Assembly: GCA_003243425.1 (NCBI GenBank)
Contig: QFQP01000055.1
Location: 1 to 24,703, forward strand
Source: Archangium gephyra
Lineage (GTDB): Bacteria; Myxococcota; Myxococcia; Myxococcales; Myxococcaceae
Length of the DNA stretch: 24,703 bases
Direction: 5' to 3'
In this document: one piece after another, positions 1 to 7,347 of the stretch
How positions within the stretch are numbered: the first letter of the stretch is position 1
Layout of the letters: each line of letters begins with the position of its first letter
Notes under the pieces: model-generated
Database searches by the model: none
The model's input: the letters and a program-made list of their open reading frames with translations, nothing else
Told to the model about the DNA's origin: nothing
Translations under genes and position numbers: made by a program

Positions 1-41
1 CGTCCTCATCTGTCGATCCCCCCGCTGAAAGCGATCGAACT

Positions 42-911
42 TCAGGTGGTTACGCCGCCAATTCCGAGATCGCCTCTCGTCACGCCGTTATTCAAGTACC
101 AGAACTGCTCGGGCCTCTCAGACAATGTCTTCGTTATATTTTCGTTAATATCCGAATCTGGAAGTATCTTCCGGATATTCTGATGAAACAATCGATCTCT
201 TGAGTGCTCCGTCAGCCAATTAGCTACATCGGATGCCAATACTCTTCCGTACAGCGCATCGTATGGAGCAGTGACTTTGCCCCAGTCGTTCAGAAGAATT
301 TCGAGGTCCACCGGCTTCCCTTGGGCTCCGGCAGTGATGAACTCGTGAAGTTCCTTCTGATCGAGAACTCTAACCGTAAGCAGTTCGGAGACGTCGTTGA
401 CTTCTTTTCGATACGACGCGAGTGCCGACTGAACGTCAACACTCAACGGTTGGGTTCCAGTGTGCACGAGACACAGCACAACCTTTGCACTTGTGCTGCC
501 ATGAAACTTCTCCCCAGCGACATCCCAAACACTCTTAAGCTTGGCGCCAAAGGCATCACTATCTGACTCGAAGAGCTTTCGAATCCCCTCGATCACCTTT
601 AGCGTATCTCCTTGAGATATAGTGCCTTTACCTTCGTTGTGCCATTTGGCTTGCACCACAAAAAGACACTGCTCGTCTTCGTCGAAGTACAGCGCATCGA
701 TCGCGTGATCTTGGCCACCGTCGGTTATCCTCTGTGCGGAGACAATTGGCTCGCAATCAGCGATAATCGTCAGCGCAAAGGCAGCAAGCGCACGTGACGC
801 TCTGTGTTTTTCTAGCTCCGCGCCCGTCGACTTCACGTCGCTCATGTCAACATGCGGCTCGAAATTCTTCTTCAAGTAGTTCTGAATTTGTCTAACGTGA
901 ATCTGACTCAC
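42..911 (-). pseudogene. AIPR-family abortive infection protein, 3'-truncated
   Basis: The product resembles the N-terminal part of AIPR (abortive infection phage resistance) proteins, cytoplasmic anti-phage factors that are normally about 550-700 residues long. Visible features, counted from the GTG at 911, are an acidic residue (D72) followed by a Q-x-K motif (Q87, K89) in a beta-strand context, which looks like a PD-(D/E)xK nuclease core. Near the end is the family signature NIRKIL...I..TL...PEQFWYLNNGVT (residues about 248-278). The frame then runs only about 11 more residues to a TGA at 42-44, so the C-terminal half is missing. I chose GTG 911 because an AGGGGG ribosome-binding site lies 5 nt upstream; GTG 935 is the longer alternative. 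The gene is clearly AT-richer than the rest of the window, which fits horizontal acquisition. Family call fairly sure; loss of function is inferred. Confidence 0.75.
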
Positions 912-935
912 GATCGCCCCCTGTTGTATTTTCAC

Positions 936-1199
936 GATGAATGCTGCCGCGCAATCAAAGATCTCTCAACAAAACCAGGTCAAGTACTTATTCATTCAAC
1001 GCAGTTCGCCACGTCCTGCCGACGTCGATAGCTCGCGACGCCAACGGAAGGTGGTCATCGTGTGCTCTGCTGGTTGGACCGTGAGGGTCACGCCGCCACC
1101 AGCGAGCGCCACTGGAACGATAAGATGATGAGCGAAGTGCGGCGCCGTGGGCGCATGGGTCCTCAGTGAACGTCGCACACTCACTTCGCGACTTTCTTT
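936..1199. other. gene-poor stretch between AIPR and the rtcR remnant
   Basis: I recognise no gene here; short open frames exist on both strands but none has a recognisable motif or ribosome-binding site. The only structure noted is an 8-bp inverted repeat, GCGAAGTG at 1132-1139 and CACTTCGC at 1182-1189, with a 42-nt gap. Composition changes from AT-richer on the left to GC-rich on the right, which marks the likely edge of acquired DNA. Confidence 0.5.
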
Positions 1200-1500
1200 G
1201 CCGGCACGCCACGCACCGAGACAGATGAACACGTCAGTCGCATTTTCGTACTCGAGTCGGCGTGGACCACGGCAGGTGCGAACGACGAAGTCAGCGAATG
1301 GGTCGGGGAGCTCGATTCATTCGATCGCGTTCAGCTGGCCGAGGTCGTTCGCGTGTGTTCGACCGCGCGGTCACTCTCGGAAGCGGGCAGCTCGTTGTTC
1401 GCGGTGTCGCGGCTGCAGAAGAAGTCGAGCAACGACGCGGACCGGTTGACGAAGTACCTCGCGCGCTTCGACCTCACGTTCGAAGACGTGGCTGGCGCAC
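1200..1500 (+). pseudogene. rtcR: remnant of rtcR (C-terminal DNA-binding region)
   Basis: In the frame through 1353 the plus strand encodes a stretch matching the C-terminal end of RtcR, the sigma54-dependent activator of the rtcBA RNA-repair operon. Recognisable parts are DEHVSRIF..ESAW, then FDRVQLAEVVRVC, then SLSEAGSSLFAVSR, then NDADRLTKYLARF (ending near 1480). In the family this follows the AAA+ domain and contains the Fis-like helix-turn-helix. The AAA+ domain and the N-terminal CARF-like sensor are absent: the frame is closed by a TGA at 1167-1169, and what lies further upstream is unrelated. The frame also runs past the usual RtcR end to a stop at 1581-1583, over the end of the minus-strand zinc-ribbon gene. 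This is a dead fragment, not a working regulator. No rtcA or rtcB lies in the window. Confidence 0.7.
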
Positions 1501-2133
1501 GCTGGAAGTGGGCGTGGCGGGCGTCCCGCTTTCACGCTGGGGTGCTGCCTTCGAGAAGCCCAGCGTCTCCAGTTGGCGAATGAAGTCGGCGCGCTCGCCC
1601 GCTGTCTTCGCCAACTTCGACGCGCGCCGGAGGAAGAGGGCCGCCTTCCGATGGCTGCCCACGCCGATCAACGCGCGCGCGGCCCGGGCAAGGGACTCGG
1701 CGGACGTCTCGTCGAGCGACTTCATGATGCGGGTGAGCTCCGTCTGACGCCTGGCGTATTCCCGTCGGGAGCGCCGGCAGCGCGCGCAACGGACTGCCTT
1801 CGACTGCACCAGGAACTTGAAGCGCTCGTACCAGGTGCGCTGTTCGCTGACGGTGAACACGAACGTCTCGTGGCAGCCGCGGCAACTGATGCGCTCGTCG
1901 AAGTACGCGAGGTGCGGAGCGTGATCACAGAACGCCTGCTGCGCCGGGTTCGCGAGCACTGCGCGACGTGACGACAGACACTCGCGACACGCCCACTTCA
2001 GCAGCCCGCGCTTCGCTGACTCCACCGTCCACCCCGGCTCGGCCCACCACGGGCTGGAGGACAACGACTTCTCGAGCGCGAGCAGCTCCGCTTCGTTTCG
2101 CTGCTTGCCGCAGCACGGACACGTCAGCTTCAC
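1474..2133 (-). CDS. zinc-ribbon domain protein
   Basis: A 219-aa soluble protein with two Cys-pair sets. The first is an N-terminal CPCC (C5, C7, C8) that may pair with C49 and C52. The second is a four-cysteine ribbon (C84, C87, C116, C119) around FVFTVSEQ..WY...F, the pattern of the 'probable zinc-ribbon' family (zf-trcl, PF13451). The remainder is helical and Arg/Lys/Ala-rich with no further domain recognised. The GTG start (2131-2133) overlaps the stop of the arginase-like gene as GTGA, so the two are very probably translationally coupled. Function is unknown; such ribbons often bind nucleic acid or protein. The 3' end overlaps the antisense rtcR remnant by a few bases. Confidence 0.8.
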   Translation of the reverse strand: MKLTCPCCGKQRNEAELLALEKSLSSSPWWAEPGWTVESAKRGLLKWACRECLSSRRAVLANPAQQAFCDHAPHLAYFDERISCRGCHETFVFTVSEQRTWYERFKFLVQSKAVRCARCRRSRREYARRQTELTRIMKSLDETSAESLARAARALIGVGSHRKAALFLRRASKLAKTAGERADFIRQLETLGFSKAAPQRESGTPATPTSSVRQPRLRT

Positions 2134-3221
2134 AGCGCGGCAGTCACCTGCTCGCGGAAATAGCGCGAGGCGAGCCCGACCGTGCGCTCGAACGAATCAG
2201 GCAGCGGCGTGAGCGCGGGCGCGACCTCCATGATGTCGCCGCCGAGCAGACCGACTTCACGACCGAGCCGGCGAATGACTTCGACCAGCCAGTCGGGCTC
2301 GAGGCCGTTCGGTTCCGGCGTGCCCGTGGCGTCGGCCCAACGTGAGTCGGTGCCGTCGATGTCGTTGCTGAAATACACGCCCTTCACGCCGGTCGACTTC
2401 ACGTGCGCGATGACCGCTTCGAGTTGCTCGGCAGGGTTGGCCAGCACGTCCTTCGCCCAGAACTGCTTCACGTCGAGCGTCGATTCCCAGTGCTGTTTGT
2501 CGCGGCCCGACGCGCGAATGCCGAGCTGTGTCAGGCGCTGTTTGCGGCCGAGGAGCTCGTTGGCGTGCCAGCTCCAGGTGGCGAAGCAGTGTTTGATGCC
2601 GAGCCGCGTTTCCAGAAGGTCGGTGTGCGCGTCGGGCTGCACGATGCCCCACGGCTGCGGCGCCACCTTCGCGAGCGCCTGCACGACCGGGAGCGCGGTC
2701 GAATGATCTCCGCCGAGCGCGAACGGCTTCACCTTCGGGTTGAGCTGGAAGACGAGCTCGAACGCGCGACGCTCGATGGAGAGCGGAGACACCGGAAGTC
2801 GCGCGCGGATCTCTGGCGCAACGTCCGGATAGACCGCGTTGCGGCTCGCGGTGAGCTGTTCCGCCGACAACATGTCGTCGCTCAGCAGCTGGGGCACGCA
2901 GAACACGTCGCCGAGGTCGACGACGCCTTTGCTCGCGAGATCGAACTTGTCGTCGAGGAGCTGCAGGCGAATGGCTTGCGGGCCGAGGTTCGCGCAACGA
3001 CGGAAGCCCGCGCCGATGTCGGACGGCACGCCGATGAGCACGCCCTTCGCGGTGGGGATCTTCTCGAGCGCGTCGCGGAACTTCTGCTTCACCTGCTCAG
3101 GAGAAGTCGCTCCGTAGAGTTGTTGTTGGAGACGTTCCTGCTCGGCCTTGCCGGTGCTCACGAGGAAGAGGCCAGCGCCTGCAGGGCGGAGCAGCGTCGC
3201 CAGTTCGTCGAGGGGACTCAT
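2130..3221 (-). CDS. arginase/agmatinase-family ureohydrolase
   Basis: A protein of the arginase/agmatinase/formiminoglutamase fold, dinuclear Mn enzymes that release urea or a related product from a guanidino or formimino substrate. From ATG 3221 (363 aa) the metal-site motifs are all present: GGDHS (about 170-174), DAHTD (197-201), a downstream His in GIKHCFATW (about 211), SNDIDGTD (about 285-292) and GTPEP (300-304). A conserved acidic residue sits in GGDIMEVAP (about 332). The usual Pro after DxDxxD is Ser here. The substrate cannot be read from sequence; the roughly 60-residue N-terminal extension resembles formimidoylglutamase-like members more than classical arginase. Starts at GTG 3227 or GTG 3239 are possible, none with a strong ribosome-binding site. 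It precedes the zinc-ribbon gene with a 4-bp overlap. Confidence 0.88.
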   Translation of the reverse strand: MSPLDELATLLRPAGAGLFLVSTGKAEQERLQQQLYGATSPEQVKQKFRDALEKIPTAKGVLIGVPSDIGAGFRRCANLGPQAIRLQLLDDKFDLASKGVVDLGDVFCVPQLLSDDMLSAEQLTASRNAVYPDVAPEIRARLPVSPLSIERRAFELVFQLNPKVKPFALGGDHSTALPVVQALAKVAPQPWGIVQPDAHTDLLETRLGIKHCFATWSWHANELLGRKQRLTQLGIRASGRDKQHWESTLDVKQFWAKDVLANPAEQLEAVIAHVKSTGVKGVYFSNDIDGTDSRWADATGTPEPNGLEPDWLVEVIRRLGREVGLLGGDIMEVAPALTPLPDSFERTVGLASRYFREQVTAAL

Positions 3222-3292
3222 GAACACGGGTTTAACCACGCGAACGGTGCCGGCGTGACAACCAGCCGACTGCTTTGCCAGCCTGTGTCCGA

Positions 3293-3448
3293 ATGCGAAC
3301 GATGGTGATGCTCATCGTGGTGTCGGCGTGTGCGGCGCCGAGCGTCAAAACCGTCACGGTCGAGCGACTTCAGCGTTCACTTCGACGAGCAGGTTCAATT
3401 GGCGAGGATGAGTCTGTTGGAGACGGGACATTCCCGGAGACCAGATGA
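3293..3448 (+). pseudogene. possible small lipoprotein gene or its frameshifted remnant
   Basis: An ATG at 3293 opens a 51-codon frame starting with a convincing short lipoprotein signal: basic MRTM, a hydrophobic stretch (VMLIVV), then a lipobox-like VSAC. After about codon 25 the third-position GC bias drops. A neighbouring frame (about 3366-3460, DFSVHFDEQVQLARMSLLETG) looks more protein-like, which suggests that one original gene was broken by a frameshift near 3360-3368. No good ribosome-binding site is seen. It sits antisense in the 245-bp gap between the arginase-like and lipoprotein genes. It may be chance coding; low confidence. Confidence 0.3.
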
Positions 3449-3466
3449 TCAACGCGGTTGAAGCGG

Positions 3467-4726
3467 TCACCAGGCCGTTCGCATCCACACCGCGCGCAAC
3501 AACGGCAGGTTCTTTTCGCCGAGCGTCTGACGGCCTGAAACGAGCGCCACCGCCTCGATGCGCGTGCCCGCCGGGAACTGCCCACCCCACGCCTTCTTCG
3601 GCGGAATGAAGAGGAACAGCTCGCGCTCGCCGACCTGAATCACGCCGATGTTCTCGGTCAGGCCTTCACCCACGATGCCCTGCACCAGCACCGCACGACC
3701 TTCGTGCGCCTCGGGCGTATCGAGCACGCCGAGGTCCTTCGAGCCGACCGCCAGCTTCACCGTCGGCGCGTATGCAGACACCGCTTCTTCGAAGCTCGAC
3801 ACGTTGGTACCCGGAGCCCACGCCGCAGGACTGCCACTGACCCGACGTCGCGACAGCTCGTCATCGGTCGCCTTCACCTCGGCGGCGATGGAATCACCAC
3901 GAATGCGGCGGCACTCACGCAGCCGCTCCGCGCGCGAGAGCAAGCCACTCTCACTCAACGCATCGAGCGACTTCGCTGACTCGAGCTTGAGCGCCACGCA
4001 GGCCGCCCACGACGCGAACACCGCCTGGCCGTCTTCCGTGAGTTCGACGTCACGCTCGGCGAAGTGCATCGACTCGGGCACCACCGGCATCTTGTCACCG
4101 TCAATATCGAGCGCGCCGTCCACCACCTCCAACGGAACGTGGCCGCCCTGCGCCGACTTGAGCGCGAAGGGCCCGTTCTCAGGGCGCTCGTTGCAGCGTG
4201 CGTCCTTCTGGCTGACGATCTGCTCGGCGCGGCGCGTCTCGACCTCGTCGCCGGAACGCAGCTTCGCCACCAGCCCCACGATGACGGCCGGAACTCCGAC
4301 GCCCAGCGTGATGGCGCTCGCGCCCCGCAGGTATTGCTGGGTCGAGGGGCCGTAGCGCCCGCCGGCGTCGATGATCTGCTGATCAGGCGCGCTGCTCACC
4401 GCGAAGCTCACGCCGAACAACACCGCGCTCGCCAACACGCCCACGATGCCGGTCGACAACGAGGGGCCCGCGGCGTTCGAGGTGCGCTCGGTGACGACGT
4501 CTTCGGCGTACTCGTCGACCTGCTGGGCGCGGCACACGTCGTACCCGACGACGGTCAGTTTCAGCAGCGGCCAGTCGGCGCGAACGTCGGCCGTGATTCC
4601 ACCCGGCATCAGCACCGGCCGCTCGAAGCTGCGCAGCAACGGGCCGCGTTCGGTCCGCGTGTTGGTGTCGATGGTCGTGCAGCCACTGACGAACACGAAC
4701 AACATGAACAGCGCGCGCGTCTTCAC
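3467..4726 (-). CDS. predicted lipoprotein with two membrane segments, function unknown
   Basis: A 419-aa exported lipoprotein that I do not recognise. The N-terminus MKTRALFMLFVFVSGC has a signal sequence and lipobox (VSGC, Cys16). Two strongly hydrophobic segments follow (about 91-111 and 135-156), then a soluble C-terminal region of about 260 residues with a beta-rich end (GRAVLVQGIVGEG...IQVGERELFLFIP). I use the GTG at 4726 rather than the longer open frame to 4978. It gives a signal peptide, and GTGA overlaps the stop of the START-domain gene by 4 bp. The longer frame is an Arg-rich shadow of that gene. It is the last gene of a three-gene coupled cassette, so its product probably works at the envelope with the other two. 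Confidence 0.8.
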   Translation of the reverse strand: MKTRALFMLFVFVSGCTTIDTNTRTERGPLLRSFERPVLMPGGITADVRADWPLLKLTVVGYDVCRAQQVDEYAEDVVTERTSNAAGPSLSTGIVGVLASAVLFGVSFAVSSAPDQQIIDAGGRYGPSTQQYLRGASAITLGVGVPAVIVGLVAKLRSGDEVETRRAEQIVSQKDARCNERPENGPFALKSAQGGHVPLEVVDGALDIDGDKMPVVPESMHFAERDVELTEDGQAVFASWAACVALKLESAKSLDALSESGLLSRAERLRECRRIRGDSIAAEVKATDDELSRRRVSGSPAAWAPGTNVSSFEEAVSAYAPTVKLAVGSKDLGVLDTPEAHEGRAVLVQGIVGEGLTENIGVIQVGERELFLFIPPKKAWGGQFPAGTRIEAVALVSGRQTLGEKNLPLLRAVWMRTAW

Positions 4727-5334
4727 TTCTTCTTCTCCGCGGCTTTGCCCTTCGCGAGCGCCTTGTTCACCGAGTCCTTCACGGCCTTGAGCAGGCTCCC
4801 CTGCACCAGGAACGGAGGCACCGCGCCCGAGGGGTCGGAGAACATGGTGTAGGTCAGCTTCGTCTTGCCGCCGTCGGTGGGCTCGAACAGCCACTCGCCC
4901 CACAGCTTGTCCATGCGCACGTAGCCTTCGGGCAGTTTCGGCGCGGCGTCGTTGGTCGCACGAAAACGAATGCGGCACTTCCCGCCTTCGAGGTTCGGCC
5001 AGCGCGCCACGGTCATCGCGTAGTCGCGGTTGCTCACCACGGGGATCGCGAGCTGCTCGTAGACCACCCGAACGTCACCTTCGTCTTTGAGCGTCTTGTG
5101 CAGCGCGAGGCCGTCGGTCTCACCCGACGTGCCCATGTCGTAGACCGCCTGGCAGAGCGCTGACACCGACGTCTCGGTCACGACCTCCACGCGGTGCTCC
5201 GGGTACGGGCTGCCCTTCACTTCACGTTTGAAGAGCGTTCCGTAATTGCCCTTGTCGACCTCCTTGAAGGCGGCAGAGTTCTCGAACACGTCCATCGGAA
5301 ACTGCGAGAGCACCACCGGCACCAGTGCGTTCAT
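4723..5334 (-). CDS. START-domain lipid-binding protein
   Basis: A 203-aa protein resembling the START/StAR-related lipid-transfer fold, which has a hydrophobic cavity that binds sterols, phospholipids or other lipids. Supporting features are the VSNRDYAMTVARW segment, the mid-domain RFRATND stretch, WGEWLFEPTDGGKTKLTYTMFSDPSG, and the amphipathic C-terminal helix FLVQGSLLKAVKDSVNKAL that normally lids the cavity. It ends in a basic Lys-rich tail (AKGKAAEKKK). No signal peptide is clear, though the first 15 residues are rather hydrophobic. Its ATG (5332-5334) overlaps the stop of the Cys-rich lipoprotein gene and its TGA overlaps the GTG of the next lipoprotein gene. Ligand unknown; the two lipoprotein partners suggest a role at the envelope. 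Confidence 0.82.
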   Translation of the reverse strand: MNALVPVVLSQFPMDVFENSAAFKEVDKGNYGTLFKREVKGSPYPEHRVEVVTETSVSALCQAVYDMGTSGETDGLALHKTLKDEGDVRVVYEQLAIPVVSNRDYAMTVARWPNLEGGKCRIRFRATNDAAPKLPEGYVRMDKLWGEWLFEPTDGGKTKLTYTMFSDPSGAVPPFLVQGSLLKAVKDSVNKALAKGKAAEKKK

Positions 5335-5690
5335 CGCGCACCTCCGAGGAAGGTCACGAGGTCGGGGCAGTTGCGCAGCGTCTCGTCGACGTAGTCACAG
5401 CGCGGAGGCGCCGAGCGATTGGCGCTGTCACGCACCAGCGGCAGGCGGCAGTCGAGCACGCGAGCGCGGTCGGGCGTCGAGAACGTGAAGTCTTCCGTGT
5501 CGCAGCCGGTTCGCGCGCGGAGCTCTGCCTCGCAGTTCTCGTCGGGCAGGTTGAGCCGGCTCTGCGCGCCCGCGCAGTACGGCTGCAGACATAGACGACC
5601 GATGACGTCCCGGCACAACTCCACGTCGGGCGCTTCAGGCCCCACGCACGCCGACACGGCCACCGCACTCACCAGGATGAAGGCACGCAC
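5331..5690 (-). CDS. small Cys-rich lipoprotein, function unknown
   Basis: A 119-aa predicted lipoprotein: a short hydrophobic signal (RAFILVSAVAV) ends in a lipobox VSAC with Cys15. The mature part has eight further cysteines spread along its length, suggesting a disulfide-bonded secreted domain. No family was recognised. The GTG at 5690 is chosen because it directly precedes the signal sequence; a TTG two codons upstream (5696) is possible. The longer in-frame extension towards 6137 lies antisense to prmA and has no protein-like character. It is first in a cassette with the START-domain gene (ATGA overlap) and is divergent from prmA with 49 bp between the starts, so the promoters of both must lie in or very near that short gap. 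Confidence 0.75.
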   Translation of the reverse strand: MRAFILVSAVAVSACVGPEAPDVELCRDVIGRLCLQPYCAGAQSRLNLPDENCEAELRARTGCDTEDFTFSTPDRARVLDCRLPLVRDSANRSAPPRCDYVDETLRNCPDLVTFLGGAR

Positions 5691-5739
5691 GCTCAAGGCC
5701 GTGGAGCATAACCGCGAGCTGCTGCTACAGGGCGTCCGC

Positions 5740-6600
5740 ATGGCCTGGTACTCCCTGACCGTCGACATTCCGGAACTCGAGAGCGAGATCGCGCAGGCCG
5801 TGCTGTACGAGCACGGCGCGTCGGGGCTCGAGGTTCGTGACTCGCTCAACCTCACCATGAAGGGCGTGCGGCCGCCGGCGAAGGGCGAGGCGATTCTCGT
5901 CGCGTATTTCGAGAACACCGACGACGCGAAGAGCGCGCAGGAACAGCTCACCGAAGAGATTCCGGCGGCGAAGTTCGCGCTCGAAGAAGTGGTGGAGCGC
6001 GACTGGAGCACTGAGTGGCGCAGCCAGATTCGCAGCGTGCAGGTCGGCCGCCTGTGGGTCGGCCCGCCGTGGGAGAAGGACAAGGCGCCCGCCGACAAGG
6101 TGTGTCTGTTCATCGAGCCCAAGATGGCCTTCGGCACAGGCGATCACCCGACGACCTCGCTGTGTCTCGAAGCGGTCGACGACTTCATGTCGGCCAACCC
6201 GGGCGTCGACGTGCTCGACGTGGGCACCGGCACCGGCGTGCTCGCGTTCGCGGCGAAGAAGCTGGGGGCCGGGCGCTGCGTCGGCGTCGACAACGACGAG
6301 ATGTCGGTCGTGCTCGCGAAGGAATGCGCCGAAGAGAACGGCATCTCAGGGGTCGAGCTGTCGACGAAGACGCTCGACGAAATCGAAGGGCAGTTCGACC
6401 TCGTGCTCGCCAACATCCTGGCCAACACGCTCACCGAGCTCGCGCCGCTCATCGCGCCGAAGGTCAAGCGCCGCCTGGTGCTCGCGGGCGTGCTGGTGCC
6501 GCAGGCACAAGACGTGACCGCGGCGTTCGTCGCGCAGGGCCTGAAGCCCGCCGGCGAGAAGTCCATCGGTGAGTGGATCCGCATCGAACTCGAACGATGA
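5740..6600 (+). CDS. prmA: ribosomal protein L11 methyltransferase PrmA
   Basis: A 286-aa SAM-dependent methyltransferase that in characterised bacteria trimethylates ribosomal protein L11 (RplK). The family signatures are clear: an N-terminal substrate-recognition domain (about 1-90), the linker DWSTEWR (about 88-94), FGTGDHPTT (131-139), SAM-binding motif I DVGTGTG (160-166), an acidic loop after the second strand (VGVDND), and the motif LVLANILANTL (about 221-231). Length is normal for the family. The ATG at 5740 starts the family's usual N-terminus (MAWYSLTVDIP); the open frame extends upstream only over the antisense lipoprotein gene. It overlaps rsmE by 4 bp (ATGA), forming an RNA/ribosome-modification pair also seen together in many other bacteria. 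Confidence 0.95.
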   Translation: MAWYSLTVDIPELESEIAQAVLYEHGASGLEVRDSLNLTMKGVRPPAKGEAILVAYFENTDDAKSAQEQLTEEIPAAKFALEEVVERDWSTEWRSQIRSVQVGRLWVGPPWEKDKAPADKVCLFIEPKMAFGTGDHPTTSLCLEAVDDFMSANPGVDVLDVGTGTGVLAFAAKKLGAGRCVGVDNDEMSVVLAKECAEENGISGVELSTKTLDEIEGQFDLVLANILANTLTELAPLIAPKVKRRLVLAGVLVPQAQDVTAAFVAQGLKPAGEKSIGEWIRIELER

Positions 6601-7319
6601 TCCGCGTTCTGCTTCCCGACGCTGCGAGCGGTGCGGTGCGCGTAGAAGGTGCGCGCCTCCACTATCTGGCGCGGGTGTTGCGGCTCGAGACCGGCGACAG
6701 CCTCGAGGTGTTCGACGGCCAGGGCCGCGCGTTCGACGCGAAGGTGTCGTCGATGGCCGACGAGGTCGCGGTGTTGACGCTGGGTGCGCCGCGAGAAGCG
6801 CCGGCGCCGCGTCGCATCACGCTCGTTCAGGGCCTGCCCAAGGGCGACAAGCTGGAGCTCGTGCTGCAGAAGGGCACCGAGCTCGGCGCCAGTGGCTTCG
6901 TGCCTGCGGCCTGTGAGCGCAGCGTGGTGAAGCTCGACGGCAAAGAAGAGAAGAAGCGGGAGCGCTGGCAGCGCATCGTCGAAGAGGCCGCGCGCCAGTG
7001 TGGCCGGGCCGACGTGCCGCAGGTCGCGATGCCGGGGAAGTTGCTCGACTCGGTGAAGGCGCTGGGCCCCGACGTCGCCGTGCTCGTGCTCGACGAAGAA
7101 GAGCGCGCAGTGCCGTTGTCGGCGGCGGTGGCGTCGATGGGAGACAAGCCGCTCGCGCTGGTGATTGGGCCGGAAGGTGGCCTGTCACGAAACGAAGTGA
7201 GCGCGCTGCACGCGCTCGGTGCCACGCCGGTGACGCTGGGCCGCTTGATTCTGCGCACCGAGACCGCCGGGCTCGCGGCGCTCGCGGTGCTGCGCCACCT
7301 CGATGGGCTGCTCGGGTAA
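6597..7319 (+). CDS. rsmE: 16S rRNA (uracil-1498-N3)-methyltransferase RsmE
   Basis: A 240-aa SPOUT-superfamily enzyme that methylates N3 of U1498 in 16S rRNA within the assembled 30S subunit. The N-terminal PUA-like domain (about 1-68) is followed by the trefoil-knot methyltransferase domain. Hallmarks are KGTELG (about 92-97), ERS followed by a basic stretch, ALVIGPEGGLS (about 187-197) and LGRLILRTETA (about 214-224), which form the SAM pocket. I start it at ATG 6597, inside the prmA stop, which gives MIRVLLPDA; a longer frame from 6573 has no support. Length is normal for the family. Confidence 0.95.
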   Translation: MIRVLLPDAASGAVRVEGARLHYLARVLRLETGDSLEVFDGQGRAFDAKVSSMADEVAVLTLGAPREAPAPRRITLVQGLPKGDKLELVLQKGTELGASGFVPAACERSVVKLDGKEEKKRERWQRIVEEAARQCGRADVPQVAMPGKLLDSVKALGPDVAVLVLDEEERAVPLSAAVASMGDKPLALVIGPEGGLSRNEVSALHALGATPVTLGRLILRTETAGLAALAVLRHLDGLLG

Positions 7320-7321
7320 CC

Positions 7322-7336
7322 CTGCCGGGTAGGCAG
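7322..7336 (+). other. small hairpin between rsmE and the RDD gene
   Basis: Just after the rsmE stop is a perfect 5-bp inverted repeat, CTGCC-GGGTA-GGCAG. It lies immediately before the AGAGGTAGG ribosome-binding region of the next gene. It lacks a U-tract, so it is at most a weak terminator or an RNA-processing or translation-control element. Confidence 0.3.
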
Positions 7337-7347
7337 AGGTAGGTTTC

